Source: Halalkaliarchaeum sp. AArc-CO
GTDB taxonomy: Archaea; Halobacteriota; Halobacteria; Halobacteriales; Haloferacaceae
Length of the DNA stretch: 64,000 nucleotides
Assembly: GCF_024972735.1 (NCBI RefSeq)
Contig: NZ_CP087723.1
Span: forward strand, 992,001 to 1,056,000
Reading direction: 5' to 3'
In this document: positions 44,133-56,384 of the stretch, piece after piece
Layout: every line of letters begins with the position of its first letter
Numbering within the stretch: position 1 is the stretch's first letter
The notes under the pieces: model-generated
Database searches by the model: none
Told to the model about the DNA's origin: nothing
Seen by the model: the letters and a program-made list of their open reading frames with translations, nothing else
Position numbers and translations under genes: made by a program

Positions 44133-44693
44133 TCAGCCGAGGAGTCCGAGGCTCTCGATCCGGTCGACGATCTCCACGACGGCTTCCTCGGCGTCGGAGG
44201 TGTGTTTTCCGCCGGTGATGACGATCTTCCCCGAGCCGAAAAGCAGGATGACGACGTCCGGGTCGTCCATCCGGTAGACGAGACCCGGGAACTGTTCCGG
44301 CTCGTACTCTACGTCTTCGAGCCCGAGGCCGATCGCGAGCGCGTTGAGGTTCAGCGTGTGCCCCAGGTCGGCGCTGGAGACGATGTTCTGGACGGTGATC
44401 TCGGGGTCCTCTTCGACGGGGATCTGTAGATCCCGGAGCTTTTCGAAGATGATGCCGAGCGCTTCGTGGACGTCGTCGATACTTTTCGCGCCCGTGCAGA
44501 CGATCTTTCCCGAGCGGAAGATCAGCGCGGCAGCTTTCGGGTCCTGCGTCCGGTAGACGAGCCCGGGAAAGTTGTCCGGGTTGAAATCGGCGCCCGGAAG
44601 GTCCTCCGCGAGCGCTTCCAGGTCGAGCTCCTGCCCGATGCCGGTCGATGCAACTACGTTCTGGATTTCGATGGATTCGGCGGGTTCCGTCAT
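44133..44693 (-). CDS. tbp: TATA-box-binding protein
   Basis: This 186-residue transcription factor consists of two direct repeats of the saddle fold, each with FPGLVYR and a DNA-contact strand: SGKIVCTGAKS and SGKIVITGGKH. It binds TATA boxes and recruits TFB and RNA polymerase. I start at 44693 (MTEPAESIEI), giving standard length. A TATA box lies about 28-36 bases upstream. Confidence 0.96.
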   Translation of the reverse strand: MTEPAESIEIQNVVASTGIGQELDLEALAEDLPGADFNPDNFPGLVYRTQDPKAAALIFRSGKIVCTGAKSIDDVHEALGIIFEKLRDLQIPVEEDPEITVQNIVSSADLGHTLNLNALAIGLGLEDVEYEPEQFPGLVYRMDDPDVVILLFGSGKIVITGGKHTSDAEEAVVEIVDRIESLGLLG

Positions 44694-45220
44694 CGCTTCG
44701 CTTTTTAATGCACGCCCCTCCCTTATAAACCGCGGTGTTATAAACCGAATTCGCGGCGTGGCGATCCGTTTTCGAACCGGAGACGGCGGACGACAGGCCA
44801 TACGACGTTTGATCCGAGCGGCGCCTCTCGGAATGATGTCGGCCGTGCTTTATAACGGTCTGACACGAGCGAGTGACCCATGAAACTCCGTGACGAGGCG
44901 GCGATGGAACGACGGGGTTAAGTGGTCGACTCTCCTCGGTTGGAATGCGAACGCCCCGGGGCGACCCGGGGTCCGATCCCTCCCGATGGGAGGGGTCGAC
45001 CGCGTCCGATCCGATGCCCTTATCAGTACGAGGGCACTCGGATCGTGATGCGAACGAAAGATGAGGATTGCGCCCCTGCGGTCCGCCGTAAGACGCGTTC
45101 TGATGTGAGCCGCGATCGTTCGGTGTCACCCCCGATGTCGGTGGCAGCGAACGTGGACCTTGCAATGGTGAGTAGACACTTCGTGTCTATTCCCGCCACC
45201 CCCCTGCATTATGCAGGGAC
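44694..45220 (+). promoter_or_regulatory. rRNA operon promoter and leader region
   Basis: This 527-base region precedes the 16S gene. TATA-like elements are ctttataac (44848-44856), gggttaagtgg (44915-44925) and cccttatca (45017-45025), consistent with the multiple tandem promoters of haloarchaeal rRNA operons. A strong 8-bp-type hairpin (cccctgcattatgcaggg, about 45201-45218) sits directly before 16S. The blocks gaacg and aatgg (45148-45172 area) have complements just after 16S and may form the processing stem. Confidence 0.6.
44719..44730 (-). promoter_or_regulatory. TATA box of tbp
   Basis: On the minus strand GTTTATAAGG lies about 28-37 bases before the tbp ATG at 44693, the usual distance for a leaderless transcript. 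A second TTTATAA copy is at 44738-44744. Confidence 0.6.
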
Positions 45221-46692
<1,472 letters not shown>

Positions 46693-46872
46693 ACAGACCG
46701 GGACGCTGTGGATCACTCCACAGCGCCCATTCACTGTGGCGTTCCCAGACGGGAACTCCACGAGGTGGAGGAAGCTCCACGCTTCGCCCATTCGACATCC
46801 GGGGCACTTACGAACGATCGCGGCTCACAGCAGCTTCCCGACCACGCGCGGACAGGACGCGTGGCCGGGGGA
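46693..46872 (+). other. 16S-tRNA-Ala spacer
   Basis: This 180-base spacer has a perfect hairpin (cgctgtggatcactccacag, 46702-46721), then GC-rich sequence before tRNA-Ala. No gene is seen. Confidence 0.7.
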
Positions 46873-46944
46873 GGGCCCGTAGCTCAGTGGTAGAGTGCCT
46901 CCTTTGCAAGGAGGATGCCCTGGGTTCGAATCCCAGCGGGTCCA
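46873..46944 (+). tRNA. tRNA-Ala (TGC)
   Basis: This 72-nt tRNA sits in the 16S-23S spacer, its usual archaeal place. Acceptor GGGCCCG pairs with CGGGTCC; the anticodon loop TTTGCAA gives anticodon TGC between CCTCC and GGAGG; the T-loop is TTCGAAT. Discriminator A, no CCA encoded. Confidence 0.96.
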
Positions 46945-47156
46945 TGCCCGCCCATCGTTTCGAATCGCGCCCCTTATGGGGGCGGATCCGGAACGGTGGG
47001 ATGGACGACCGATGCACCATCCCGCGAGAGCGAGGATGGGAAGGGTTCGAGATCGCCGCCCGTCCACACCCGGGTGGCATCGATGACGCCGTGTGTACGT
47101 GCAATCCAGACGCCCACTGAACCCGCTTTGCGGGTCGTGGACGTATACAATTACAG
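46945..47156 (+). other. tRNA-Ala to 23S spacer
   Basis: The 212-base spacer ends near the start of 23S (helix 1). It contains imperfect inverted repeats that should form the 23S processing stem with sequence beyond 50087, but I could not settle a bulge-helix-bulge. Confidence 0.5.
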
Positions 47157-50086
<2,930 letters not shown>

Positions 50087-50156
50087 GTAGACGGCCACGC
50101 CGGAAGGCGGGTTCAGGCGGAAGCTGGATTGCACGGACACACAGGCAGAAGTATAA

Positions 50157-50199
50157 CCGATCCAGGTGGGGAGACGACGGTTCGAGTCCGTCGATCGGC
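50157..50199 (+). ncRNA. tRNA-like minihelix in 23S-5S spacer (possible tRNA remnant)
   Basis: The segment carries a perfect T-arm: GACGG, seven-base loop TTCGAGT, CCGTC (50176-50192), followed by gatcggc. Upstream at 50157 lies ccgatc, complementary to gatcgg. The D-arm and anticodon arm are missing. This looks like a collapsed tRNA in the spacer. Haloarchaeal operons often have tRNA-Cys after 5S; none is seen there. Confidence 0.45.
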
Positions 50200-50200
50200 G

Positions 50201-50322
50201 TAGAGGCGGCCAGAGCGGTGGGGAAACACCCGTACCCATACCGAACACGGAAGTTAAGCCCACAAGCGTTGCGGGGAGTACTGGAGTGTGCGAACCTCTG
50301 GGAAATCCGGATCGCCGCCTCG
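50201..50322 (+). rRNA. rrf: 5S ribosomal RNA
   Basis: The ends pair as GAGGCGGC (50203-50210) with GCCGCCTC (50314-50321). The interior has CCCGTACCCATACCGAACAC and AGTACTGGAGTGTGCGA, typical of archaeal 5S RNA. Ends are accurate to one or two bases. Confidence 0.95.
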
Positions 50323-50346
50323 TCATTCATACTTCATACTCGTAGT

Positions 50347-50397
50347 CAGAGAGAGATCGTAGAGAGGGTTCAGTGTCTCTCTCTGCGTATTTATTCA
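50347..50397 (+). terminator. Candidate terminator hairpin after 5S
   Basis: A perfect 10-bp stem CAGAGAGAGA (50347-50356) pairs with TCTCTCTCTG (50376-50385) around a 19-base loop, followed by cgtatttattc. It lies 25 bases after 5S and probably ends the rRNA transcript. Archaeal termination needs only a T-rich tract, so the stem itself is suggestive. Confidence 0.5.
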
Positions 50398-50513
50398 CAG
50401 TCGGAGAGTGGCAACGCTCGCAGTATCGGCCAGCACCGACCGTTTCTCCTGCCGATAGCTTCTCCTACCGATATACTTATACTAGCACGGAACTCGCTTG
50501 TATATAACTTGAA

Positions 50514-51476
50514 ATGATCTCCGACCGGCCTGTCGTCCCCGCCCCGGGAACGATGACCCTCGTTTGCGACAGCCCCGGGGGAGCCGTCCCGCCGACAGCG
50601 GCGGTGGAGGACCGCGCGCTCGCGGTGCTGTTCGACCACGACGCGGAAGGCTGGCGGCGCCGTTGGCGGCGGGAGTCCAGCTGGGTGCCGGAGCGGGAGG
50701 CGTACGTCGACGTCCACGACATCGCGAGAGGGGGCGCCGGTGGGGTAGTCGAGGGGGGATCGGACGGGTCGGCAGCCACGCCCGGGGGGCTCCAGTCGGA
50801 GCCGCAGCCGGGGACGCCGTCGATCCCGGGCACGCGGATCTCTTCGGACGGAAACGTCGCGTTGACCGCGCTGTCTCGACCCGTCAGCGCAGCCGGCGTA
50901 CTGGGGGCCGCACGGAGCTACGTCGATCGGTGGGGGGCTGCGGGGTACGCCCCGATCGTGTACGTCGATTCGCTGTCGGGTCTACTCGTCGACGACGACG
51001 TAGACGGTGTGGCTGACGCGCTCGAAGCGCTTTCGGCGTCAATTTCCGCGACCGAAGCGACGCTGTACGCGTATTGTGACTTCGAAGCGGTCGAGACCGC
51101 GTCGTTCGAGCGACTTCGCGCACCGTTCGATTCGGTGGTTGAGGGGCCCAAAGCACACCTCGCCGACGACCTGTCGACGACCATCGAGCGGTTCCGACGC
51201 GAGGAGCCGACGAAGTACGGCTACCTCCGGCAGCACTGGCGGGAGGCCAAACGCGGGATCGAGGCGTGCGGGCGGAACTACCCACAGGCTAGACAGATCC
51301 ACGCGTCGCTGGAGGAGCCGACGACGACGCCCCGGACGCTCGGTGCCGCGCTGGGTGCGCTCGTCGAGTTCGACGTCATCGGACGGTGGGGCGAAACCGT
51401 AAGCGCCACGCGGTACGACCTCACCACTTACGACGCCGAACGGCTGGAGGCGATCGGCCGACTCCTCGAGGAGTGA
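50514..51476 (+). CDS. DUF7504-like haloarchaeal protein with C-terminal winged helix
   Basis: This 320-residue protein has an N-terminal RecA/KaiC-like core without a Walker A motif (ALTALSRPVSAAGVLGAARSY, IVYVDSLSGLLVDDD) and a C-terminal winged helix (YGYLRQHWREAKRGIEACG and RTLGAALGALVEFDVIGRW). It fits the haloarchaeal family I know as DUF7504; function unknown, possibly signalling. A TATA-like cgatatacttatac lies about 40 bases upstream. Confidence 0.75.
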   Translation: MISDRPVVPAPGTMTLVCDSPGGAVPPTAAVEDRALAVLFDHDAEGWRRRWRRESSWVPEREAYVDVHDIARGGAGGVVEGGSDGSAATPGGLQSEPQPGTPSIPGTRISSDGNVALTALSRPVSAAGVLGAARSYVDRWGAAGYAPIVYVDSLSGLLVDDDVDGVADALEALSASISATEATLYAYCDFEAVETASFERLRAPFDSVVEGPKAHLADDLSTTIERFRREEPTKYGYLRQHWREAKRGIEACGRNYPQARQIHASLEEPTTTPRTLGAALGALVEFDVIGRWGETVSATRYDLTTYDAERLEAIGRLLEE

Positions 51477-51487
51477 ACCGTCCCTTT

Positions 51488-52009
51488 TCAGGGTTCCGTC
51501 CCGTCGGGGGCCGGCGTCGACTCGATCGTCTCCGCCAGCAACGACAGGGCGCCGCGGGCGCTCGCGTCCTTGATCTCCGCCCGGTCGCCGTCGAAGACGT
51601 CCCGTTTCACCCGGGCGAACGACTCCCCGGTTCCCCACGGGGCGGCGTACGCGACCCCGAGATACACGAGTCCGACGGGCTTGTCCTCGGTGCCGCCCGA
51701 CGGGCCCGCGATCCCTGTGGCGGCGACGCCCCAGGTCACGTCGGCGACGTCCCGGACGCCGCGGGCCATCGCGCGGGCGACGGGTTCGCTGACCGCCCCG
51801 TGTTCGTCGAGTGCTTCCCGCGGTACGGCGAGTTCCCCCCGTTTGGCGTCGTAGGCGTACGTGACGATCCCCCGGTCGAAGTAGTCGCTCGCGCCGGGAA
51901 CGTCCGTGAGCAGATCCGAGACGTGGCCGCCGGTGAGGGATTCGGCGACGGCGACGGTCTCCCCGCGCTCGCGCAACAGGGTTCCGACACGGCGTTCGAT
52001 TCGGTCCAT
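51488..52009 (-). CDS. pncC: CinA C-terminal / PncC nicotinamide-nucleotide amidase
   Basis: This 173-residue protein has ESLTGGHVSDLLTDVPGAS with the catalytic Ser, then GVAATGIAGPSGGTEDKPVG, the CinA C-terminal signature. It deamidates nicotinamide mononucleotide in NAD recycling. It stands alone, divergent from the PfpI-like gene, and is convergent with the DUF7504-like gene. Confidence 0.9.
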   Translation of the reverse strand: MDRIERRVGTLLRERGETVAVAESLTGGHVSDLLTDVPGASDYFDRGIVTYAYDAKRGELAVPREALDEHGAVSEPVARAMARGVRDVADVTWGVAATGIAGPSGGTEDKPVGLVYLGVAYAAPWGTGESFARVKRDVFDGDRAEIKDASARGALSLLAETIESTPAPDGTEP

Positions 52010-52050
52010 ACGTCCACTGGTGGAGCCCCGTCAAAAGAAGCCTCGGGGAC

Positions 52051-52113
52051 GTGACCGCCGACTACAAGAACGTGACCGCCGACTACAAGAACGTGACCGC
52101 TGACTACAAGAGG
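52051..52113 (+). repeat. Three tandem 21-bp repeats
   Basis: The unit gtgaccgccgactacaagaa(c) is present at 52051-52071 and 52072-52092, with a variant at 52093-52113 (gctgactacaagagg). It lies between divergent promoters of pncC and the PfpI-like gene. A 21-bp period could expose protein-binding sites on one face of the helix. Confidence 0.85.
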
Positions 52114-52133
52114 GTTGCCCCCTCACAGCGCGT

Positions 52134-52841
52134 GTGAACGTGGACTGCCATCCCGACGGAACGACCGTCCACATCCTGCTTTACGACGGGTTCGACGAAC
52201 TGGACGGGATCGGCCCCTACGAGGTGTTCGACTACGCCCGGGAGTTCGGCGCCGGGATCGACCCCAGCTACCGGACGCTCGAGCCTACAGAGCAGGTCAC
52301 AGCCAGCCACGGGACGCGGATCGTCCCGGACGGGACGCTTCCCGAACCGGACGATCCCGACGCACCCGACCTGCTCGTGGTTCCCGGCGGCGGCTGGAAC
52401 GCGCGCGACGAGGAGGCCTCGGCGTGGGTGCAGGCCCAGCGTGGCGACCTCCCGCGCGCGCTCTCGGCTCACCACCGGGCCGGCGCGCGCGTGGCTGGGG
52501 TGTGTACCGGCGGGATGCTGCTCGCGACCGCCGGGCTGACGGACGATCGACCCGCGGTGACACACAAAAGCGCTCTGACGGAACTCCGGAGGACCGGTGC
52601 GGACGTGCGGGAGGCCCGGGTCGTCGACGACGGCGACCTGCTCACTGCCGGGGGGGTCACCTCCGGACTCGATCTCGCCCTCCACCTGGTCGAACGGATC
52701 GCCGGTCGCGACGTCGCCGATCGGATCGCGACGGTGATCGAGTACGACCGCCGGTTCGACGTCGTCCGAACCGACCGGGCCGACGCCGCAGACGGTCGTG
52801 ACGGGGCCGAAAGCGGGCGTGACGACGCCGAGTTTGACTGA
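52134..52841 (+). CDS. DJ-1/PfpI-family protein
   Basis: This 235-residue protein has the glutamine-amidotransferase-like fold with nucleophile Cys in VAGVCTGGMLLA and LLVVPGGGW. Start is a GTG at 52134. The C-terminal 30 residues form a charged Asp/Arg tail. Family members are proteases, deglycases or isonitrile hydratases; the exact activity is unknown. Confidence 0.85.
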   Translation: MNVDCHPDGTTVHILLYDGFDELDGIGPYEVFDYAREFGAGIDPSYRTLEPTEQVTASHGTRIVPDGTLPEPDDPDAPDLLVVPGGGWNARDEEASAWVQAQRGDLPRALSAHHRAGARVAGVCTGGMLLATAGLTDDRPAVTHKSALTELRRTGADVREARVVDDGDLLTAGGVTSGLDLALHLVERIAGRDVADRIATVIEYDRRFDVVRTDRADAADGRDGAESGRDDAEFD

Positions 52842-52968
52842 TCGCTGATGTAATCGACTGCAGTGATCTTTCCTGTTGGGGGAACCGTAACCCGTTGCGT
52901 CAAGGGCCGGATCGATGCAACCGGGATCGGTTACCTGACACTGTAGTGTGGTAACATTCCTATCCTCA

Positions 52969-52977
52969 ATATTTAAC
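52969..52977 (+). promoter_or_regulatory. TATA box of superoxide dismutase
   Basis: The sequence atatttaac is centred about 40 bases before the sod start at 53013. Confidence 0.5.
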
Positions 52978-53012
52978 AGGATTCCGTCCTAGTACACATT
53001 CGGTGAGATAGT

Positions 53013-53615
53013 ATGACAGACTACGAACTCGATCCGTTGCCGTACGACTACGACGCCCTCGAACCGCACATCTCCGAGCAGGTGCTGGAGTGGCACCACG
53101 ACACCCACCATCAAAGCTACGTGAACGGCTGGAACAGTGCCGAAGAGGAACTCGAGGCGAACCGCGAGGCGGGCGACTTCTCGTCGTCTGCAGGTGCGAT
53201 CCGATCGGTCACGCACAACTCGTCGGGGCACATCCTCCACGACCTGTTCTGGCAGAACATGAGCCCCGACGGCGGCGACGAGCCGACCGGCGCGCTCCGC
53301 GAGCGAATCGAGGAGGACTTCGGCTCCTACGAGGCGTGGCGCGGCGAGTTCGAGGCGGCCGCGAAGGGTGCCTCCGGCTGGGCGCTTTTGGTGTACGACA
53401 CGTTCTCGAACCAGCTTCGAAACGTCGTCGTCGACAAACACGACCAGGGCGCGATCTGGGGCGGTCACCCGATCCTGGCGCTGGACGTCTGGGAACACTC
53501 CTACTACCACGACTACGGACCGGCCCGCGGGGAGTTCATCGAGAACTTCTTCGAAGTCGTCGACTGGGAGGAGCCGTCCCGGCGCTGTGAAGAGGCCGTC
53601 GAGCTGTTCGAGTGA
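53013..53615 (+). CDS. sod: Superoxide dismutase (Mn/Fe type)
   Basis: This 200-residue enzyme has the four metal ligands His28 (EWHHDTHHQSYV), His76 (GHILHDLFW), Asp158 and His162 (DVWEHSYYHDY). It dismutates superoxide in the cytoplasm. The haloarchaeal enzymes usually use manganese. Length and motifs are standard. Confidence 0.95.
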   Translation: MTDYELDPLPYDYDALEPHISEQVLEWHHDTHHQSYVNGWNSAEEELEANREAGDFSSSAGAIRSVTHNSSGHILHDLFWQNMSPDGGDEPTGALRERIEEDFGSYEAWRGEFEAAAKGASGWALLVYDTFSNQLRNVVVDKHDQGAIWGGHPILALDVWEHSYYHDYGPARGEFIENFFEVVDWEEPSRRCEEAVELFE

Positions 53616-53719
53616 GTCGATAGTCGGCCGTCGATCGTCGGCGATCGACTCCGATCGTCGACACACTGCTGACACAGCGACCTCGCATTTTTATCGGTCC
53701 CGGGCCCATAGCCGGTCGC

Positions 53720-54031
53720 ATGCCGAAGCCGAAGTCCGAAGCCGGTCGTCTGTATCCCTGCGATTTCTACACACCAGACGAGCTTTTCGACCCCGACGAA
53801 CTGTACACTGTACCGGAGATCGCCAGGCTGCTGCAGGAACTGGAGCCCGACGCGGAGCTCGACGACGCCACCGAGGGGGTGTTGCTCGACTGGGCGATCC
53901 CGTGGGTGATGGTCCACGCCGACGACCTTGTGGTCGCCGAACCCGGCGACGAGGGGGAGCCGGGCTACTACGGGCTCAAGACCGACGCCGACCGCGAGCG
54001 GTTCGCCGAACGATCCGGGGACGACGACTGA
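53720..54031 (+). CDS. Small conserved haloarchaeal protein, first of a four-gene operon
   Basis: This 103-residue acidic protein (KSEAGRLYPCDFYTPDELFD, VPEIARLLQELEPDAELDD and VLLDWAIPWVMVHADDLV) matches a conserved haloarchaeal family I know as DUF5827; I could not check. It is 18 bases before the P-loop protein, so the two are probably co-transcribed. Confidence 0.8.
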   Translation: MPKPKSEAGRLYPCDFYTPDELFDPDELYTVPEIARLLQELEPDAELDDATEGVLLDWAIPWVMVHADDLVVAEPGDEGEPGYYGLKTDADRERFAERSGDDD

Positions 54032-54049
54032 ACGGTCGACGCCCCGCAG

Positions 54050-54970
54050 ATGTCTCCAATGAATTCACAGCCGACAGTGCTGGTCGTGGGCGACGCGAGA
54101 GTCGACGCCGGCAAGACGACGTTTTCGGTCGGGCTGCTCGACCGACTCGGGAAGGCGACGGCCAGGGGGGAACCGTCGCCGGTCGGATTCAAACCCCGAG
54201 CGGGCAACGACTACTGGTTCGACCACGACGACGTTCGCGCCGCAATCGAGGAGGGTCAACTCTACGGCAAGGACGCGCGACGGCTGGCGGAGACGTCCGG
54301 TGGATTCGATTCGTCGGGCGTCCCCTCGGCGATCGAACGCATCAACCCGGTCCACCGTCTCTGGCGTCCGACGCCCGGCCGGACCGGAATGTTGGGCGAG
54401 GCGGACCGCACGGCGCTCGTCGATCGCGTGACGCTGGGCGGGGAGACGACGTATCTCGTCAACGGAGCCGCCGAGGTCGAGGGGCTGATTCCGGCACCGA
54501 TCTCCGAGCGGTTGTCCCTCGCGGACGCCCGACGGGTGGGATCGGTCGCCGAGTTCAACGAGGCCATGCGGGAACTGCATCTCCCGGCGTTCGATCGGCT
54601 GGCCGACCGGATCGCAACGGTAGACGGAACGCGGCCGGTCGTCATCGAGTCGTACGGTGACATCGCCGTCCCCCTCCAGAACATGCGGGAGGTCATCGAA
54701 CTGGACGTCGTCGCGGCGGTGGCGCCCTCGCGGCTGCGGGTGTACCGTGGCGATCGGTGGCTTCGAGCCCGATCGGTCGCCAGCGGGAGTCCCCGGGAGG
54801 GACGCCTCGAGGAGCGCACCGCGCGCGTCGCGGAGATGGTAGAGCCGGTCGCGACGCGAGAACTCCCCGCGCTTCCGTCCCGCGTCCGCGCGGATGCGGG
54901 CGGGATCGCCGAGGCGTACGCCGACGCCTACGAGGCGGTTCTCGAACAGGTTAAACCCGACCGGGGATAA
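54050..54970 (+). CDS. P-loop ATPase/GTPase of unknown role
   Basis: This 306-residue protein has a Walker A GDARVDAGKTTFS at the N terminus, then a long alpha-beta region with DRTALVDRV and VVIESYGDIAVPLQ (Walker-B-like). It resembles a predicted P-loop ATPase group seen in haloarchaea. Spacing on both sides is short (18 and 9 bases), so it sits in the operon with the small protein, DUF5800-like and YchF genes. Confidence 0.8.
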   Translation: MSPMNSQPTVLVVGDARVDAGKTTFSVGLLDRLGKATARGEPSPVGFKPRAGNDYWFDHDDVRAAIEEGQLYGKDARRLAETSGGFDSSGVPSAIERINPVHRLWRPTPGRTGMLGEADRTALVDRVTLGGETTYLVNGAAEVEGLIPAPISERLSLADARRVGSVAEFNEAMRELHLPAFDRLADRIATVDGTRPVVIESYGDIAVPLQNMREVIELDVVAAVAPSRLRVYRGDRWLRARSVASGSPREGRLEERTARVAEMVEPVATRELPALPSRVRADAGGIAEAYADAYEAVLEQVKPDRG

Positions 54971-54979
54971 GAGACTGAT

Positions 54980-55177
54980 ATGACGATTCTTTCCTTCGAC
55001 GAGGACGGCGTCGACGTCGTGTACGAGGGAACGGAGTTCAGGCTCGACAAGGAGATGATACAGGAGGCGACCGGGAAGAGCTGGCCCGACGTCACCGACC
55101 ACGAGGTCATCAAGCTTGTCGAACCCGAGCCGGAACTGTCCGGGGAGCCCCGGCGTGTGCAGGACATCATCCGATGA
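54980..55177 (+). CDS. DUF5800-like small protein
   Basis: This 65-residue protein starts TILSFDEDGVDVVYEG and ends with RRVQDIIR. I recognise it as DUF5800, function unknown. It begins 9 bases after the P-loop gene and its stop overlaps the YchF start (ATGA), so it is coupled to YchF. Confidence 0.8.
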   Translation: MTILSFDEDGVDVVYEGTEFRLDKEMIQEATGKSWPDVTDHEVIKLVEPEPELSGEPRRVQDIIR

Positions 55178-56355
55178 TTACGGTCGCACTCGCGGGCAAG
55201 CCCAACGCCGGCAAGTCCACGTTCTTTACGGCGGCGACGATGGCCGACGTCGACGTCGGAAACTACCCGTTTACGACGATCGACGCCAATCGCGGGATCG
55301 CACACGTCCGGACGGAGTGTCCGTGTCTCGATCTCGGGGACAGATGTGGCAACGAGCGGTGTCGGGACGGCAAGCGATACGTTCCGATCGAACTCGTCGA
55401 CGTCGCCGGCCTCGTCCCCGGCGCCCACGAAGGGAGAGGGCTGGGGAACCAGTTCCTCGATCAGTTGACGAACGCCGACGTTATTCTCAACGTCGTCGAC
55501 GCCTCCGGGGGAACCAACGCCGAGGGGGAGCCCGTCGACGTCGGAACGTACGATCCGATGGAGGAGGTCGACTTCATCGAAGAGGAAATGGACCGGTGGC
55601 TGGTCGGGATCGTCGACCGCAACTGGGAGTCGATCGAGCGGAAATCCAGGTCGCCGAACTTCGACATCGACGAGGCGCTCTCGGAGATGCTCACCGGCTT
55701 CGGCGCGACCGAAGCCGACGTCGGGGCCGTCCTCCGGGAGTTCGAGTATCCACCTGATCCCAAAAACTGGACGGACGAACACCGGGAGACGCTCGCGCGG
55801 GCGGTCCGCCGGCAGACGAAACCGCTGGTGCTGGTCGCGAACAAGGCCGACGTCGCACCCGAGGAGAACCTCCAGCGGTTGCTGGAGGCGGACCGACCGG
55901 TGGTGCCGGCGTCTGCGGAGGGGGAGCTCGCGTTGCGTCGGGCCTCGCAGGCGGGTGCCGTCGAGTACGATCCGGGCGATGAGGCGTTCGAAATCGTCGG
56001 CGACCTCACCGACGCCCAGCGCGGCGGCCTCGAGACAGTCCGGGAACTCGTCCAGCGGCAGGGTGGAACGGGAGTCCAGGAGTCGCTGAACGCGGCCGTC
56101 TACGACCTGCTCGACGTCGTCACTGTCTACCCCGTTCAGGATGCCGGGAAGTGGACCGACGGCCAGGGGAACGTGCTTCCCGACGCACACCTGTTGCCCC
56201 GCGGATCGACGCCCAGGGATCTCGCCTTCGAGATCCATTCCGACATCGGCGAGGGCTACCTCCACGCGGTCGACGCCAAATCCGAGCGACGTATCTCCGA
56301 CGAGTACGAACTCTCTGAAGGCGACGTCGTCAAGATCGTCTCGACGGCGAACTGA
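55174..56355 (+). CDS. ychF: YchF/Obg-like GTPase
   Basis: This 393-residue GTPase has the G1 motif ALAGKPNAGKSTFF, a switch region DVAGLVPGAHEGRG, the G4 motif NKAD, and a C-terminal TGS domain (ARD-type HSDIGEGYLHAV and SEGDVVKIVS). Family members bind GTP or ATP and act on ribosomes and stress responses. It is the last gene of the four-gene operon. Confidence 0.92.
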   Translation: MITVALAGKPNAGKSTFFTAATMADVDVGNYPFTTIDANRGIAHVRTECPCLDLGDRCGNERCRDGKRYVPIELVDVAGLVPGAHEGRGLGNQFLDQLTNADVILNVVDASGGTNAEGEPVDVGTYDPMEEVDFIEEEMDRWLVGIVDRNWESIERKSRSPNFDIDEALSEMLTGFGATEADVGAVLREFEYPPDPKNWTDEHRETLARAVRRQTKPLVLVANKADVAPEENLQRLLEADRPVVPASAEGELALRRASQAGAVEYDPGDEAFEIVGDLTDAQRGGLETVRELVQRQGGTGVQESLNAAVYDLLDVVTVYPVQDAGKWTDGQGNVLPDAHLLPRGSTPRDLAFEIHSDIGEGYLHAVDAKSERRISDEYELSEGDVVKIVSTAN

Positions 56356-56384
56356 TCGGGTCGACGAACTGATCGGGTTCGGGA

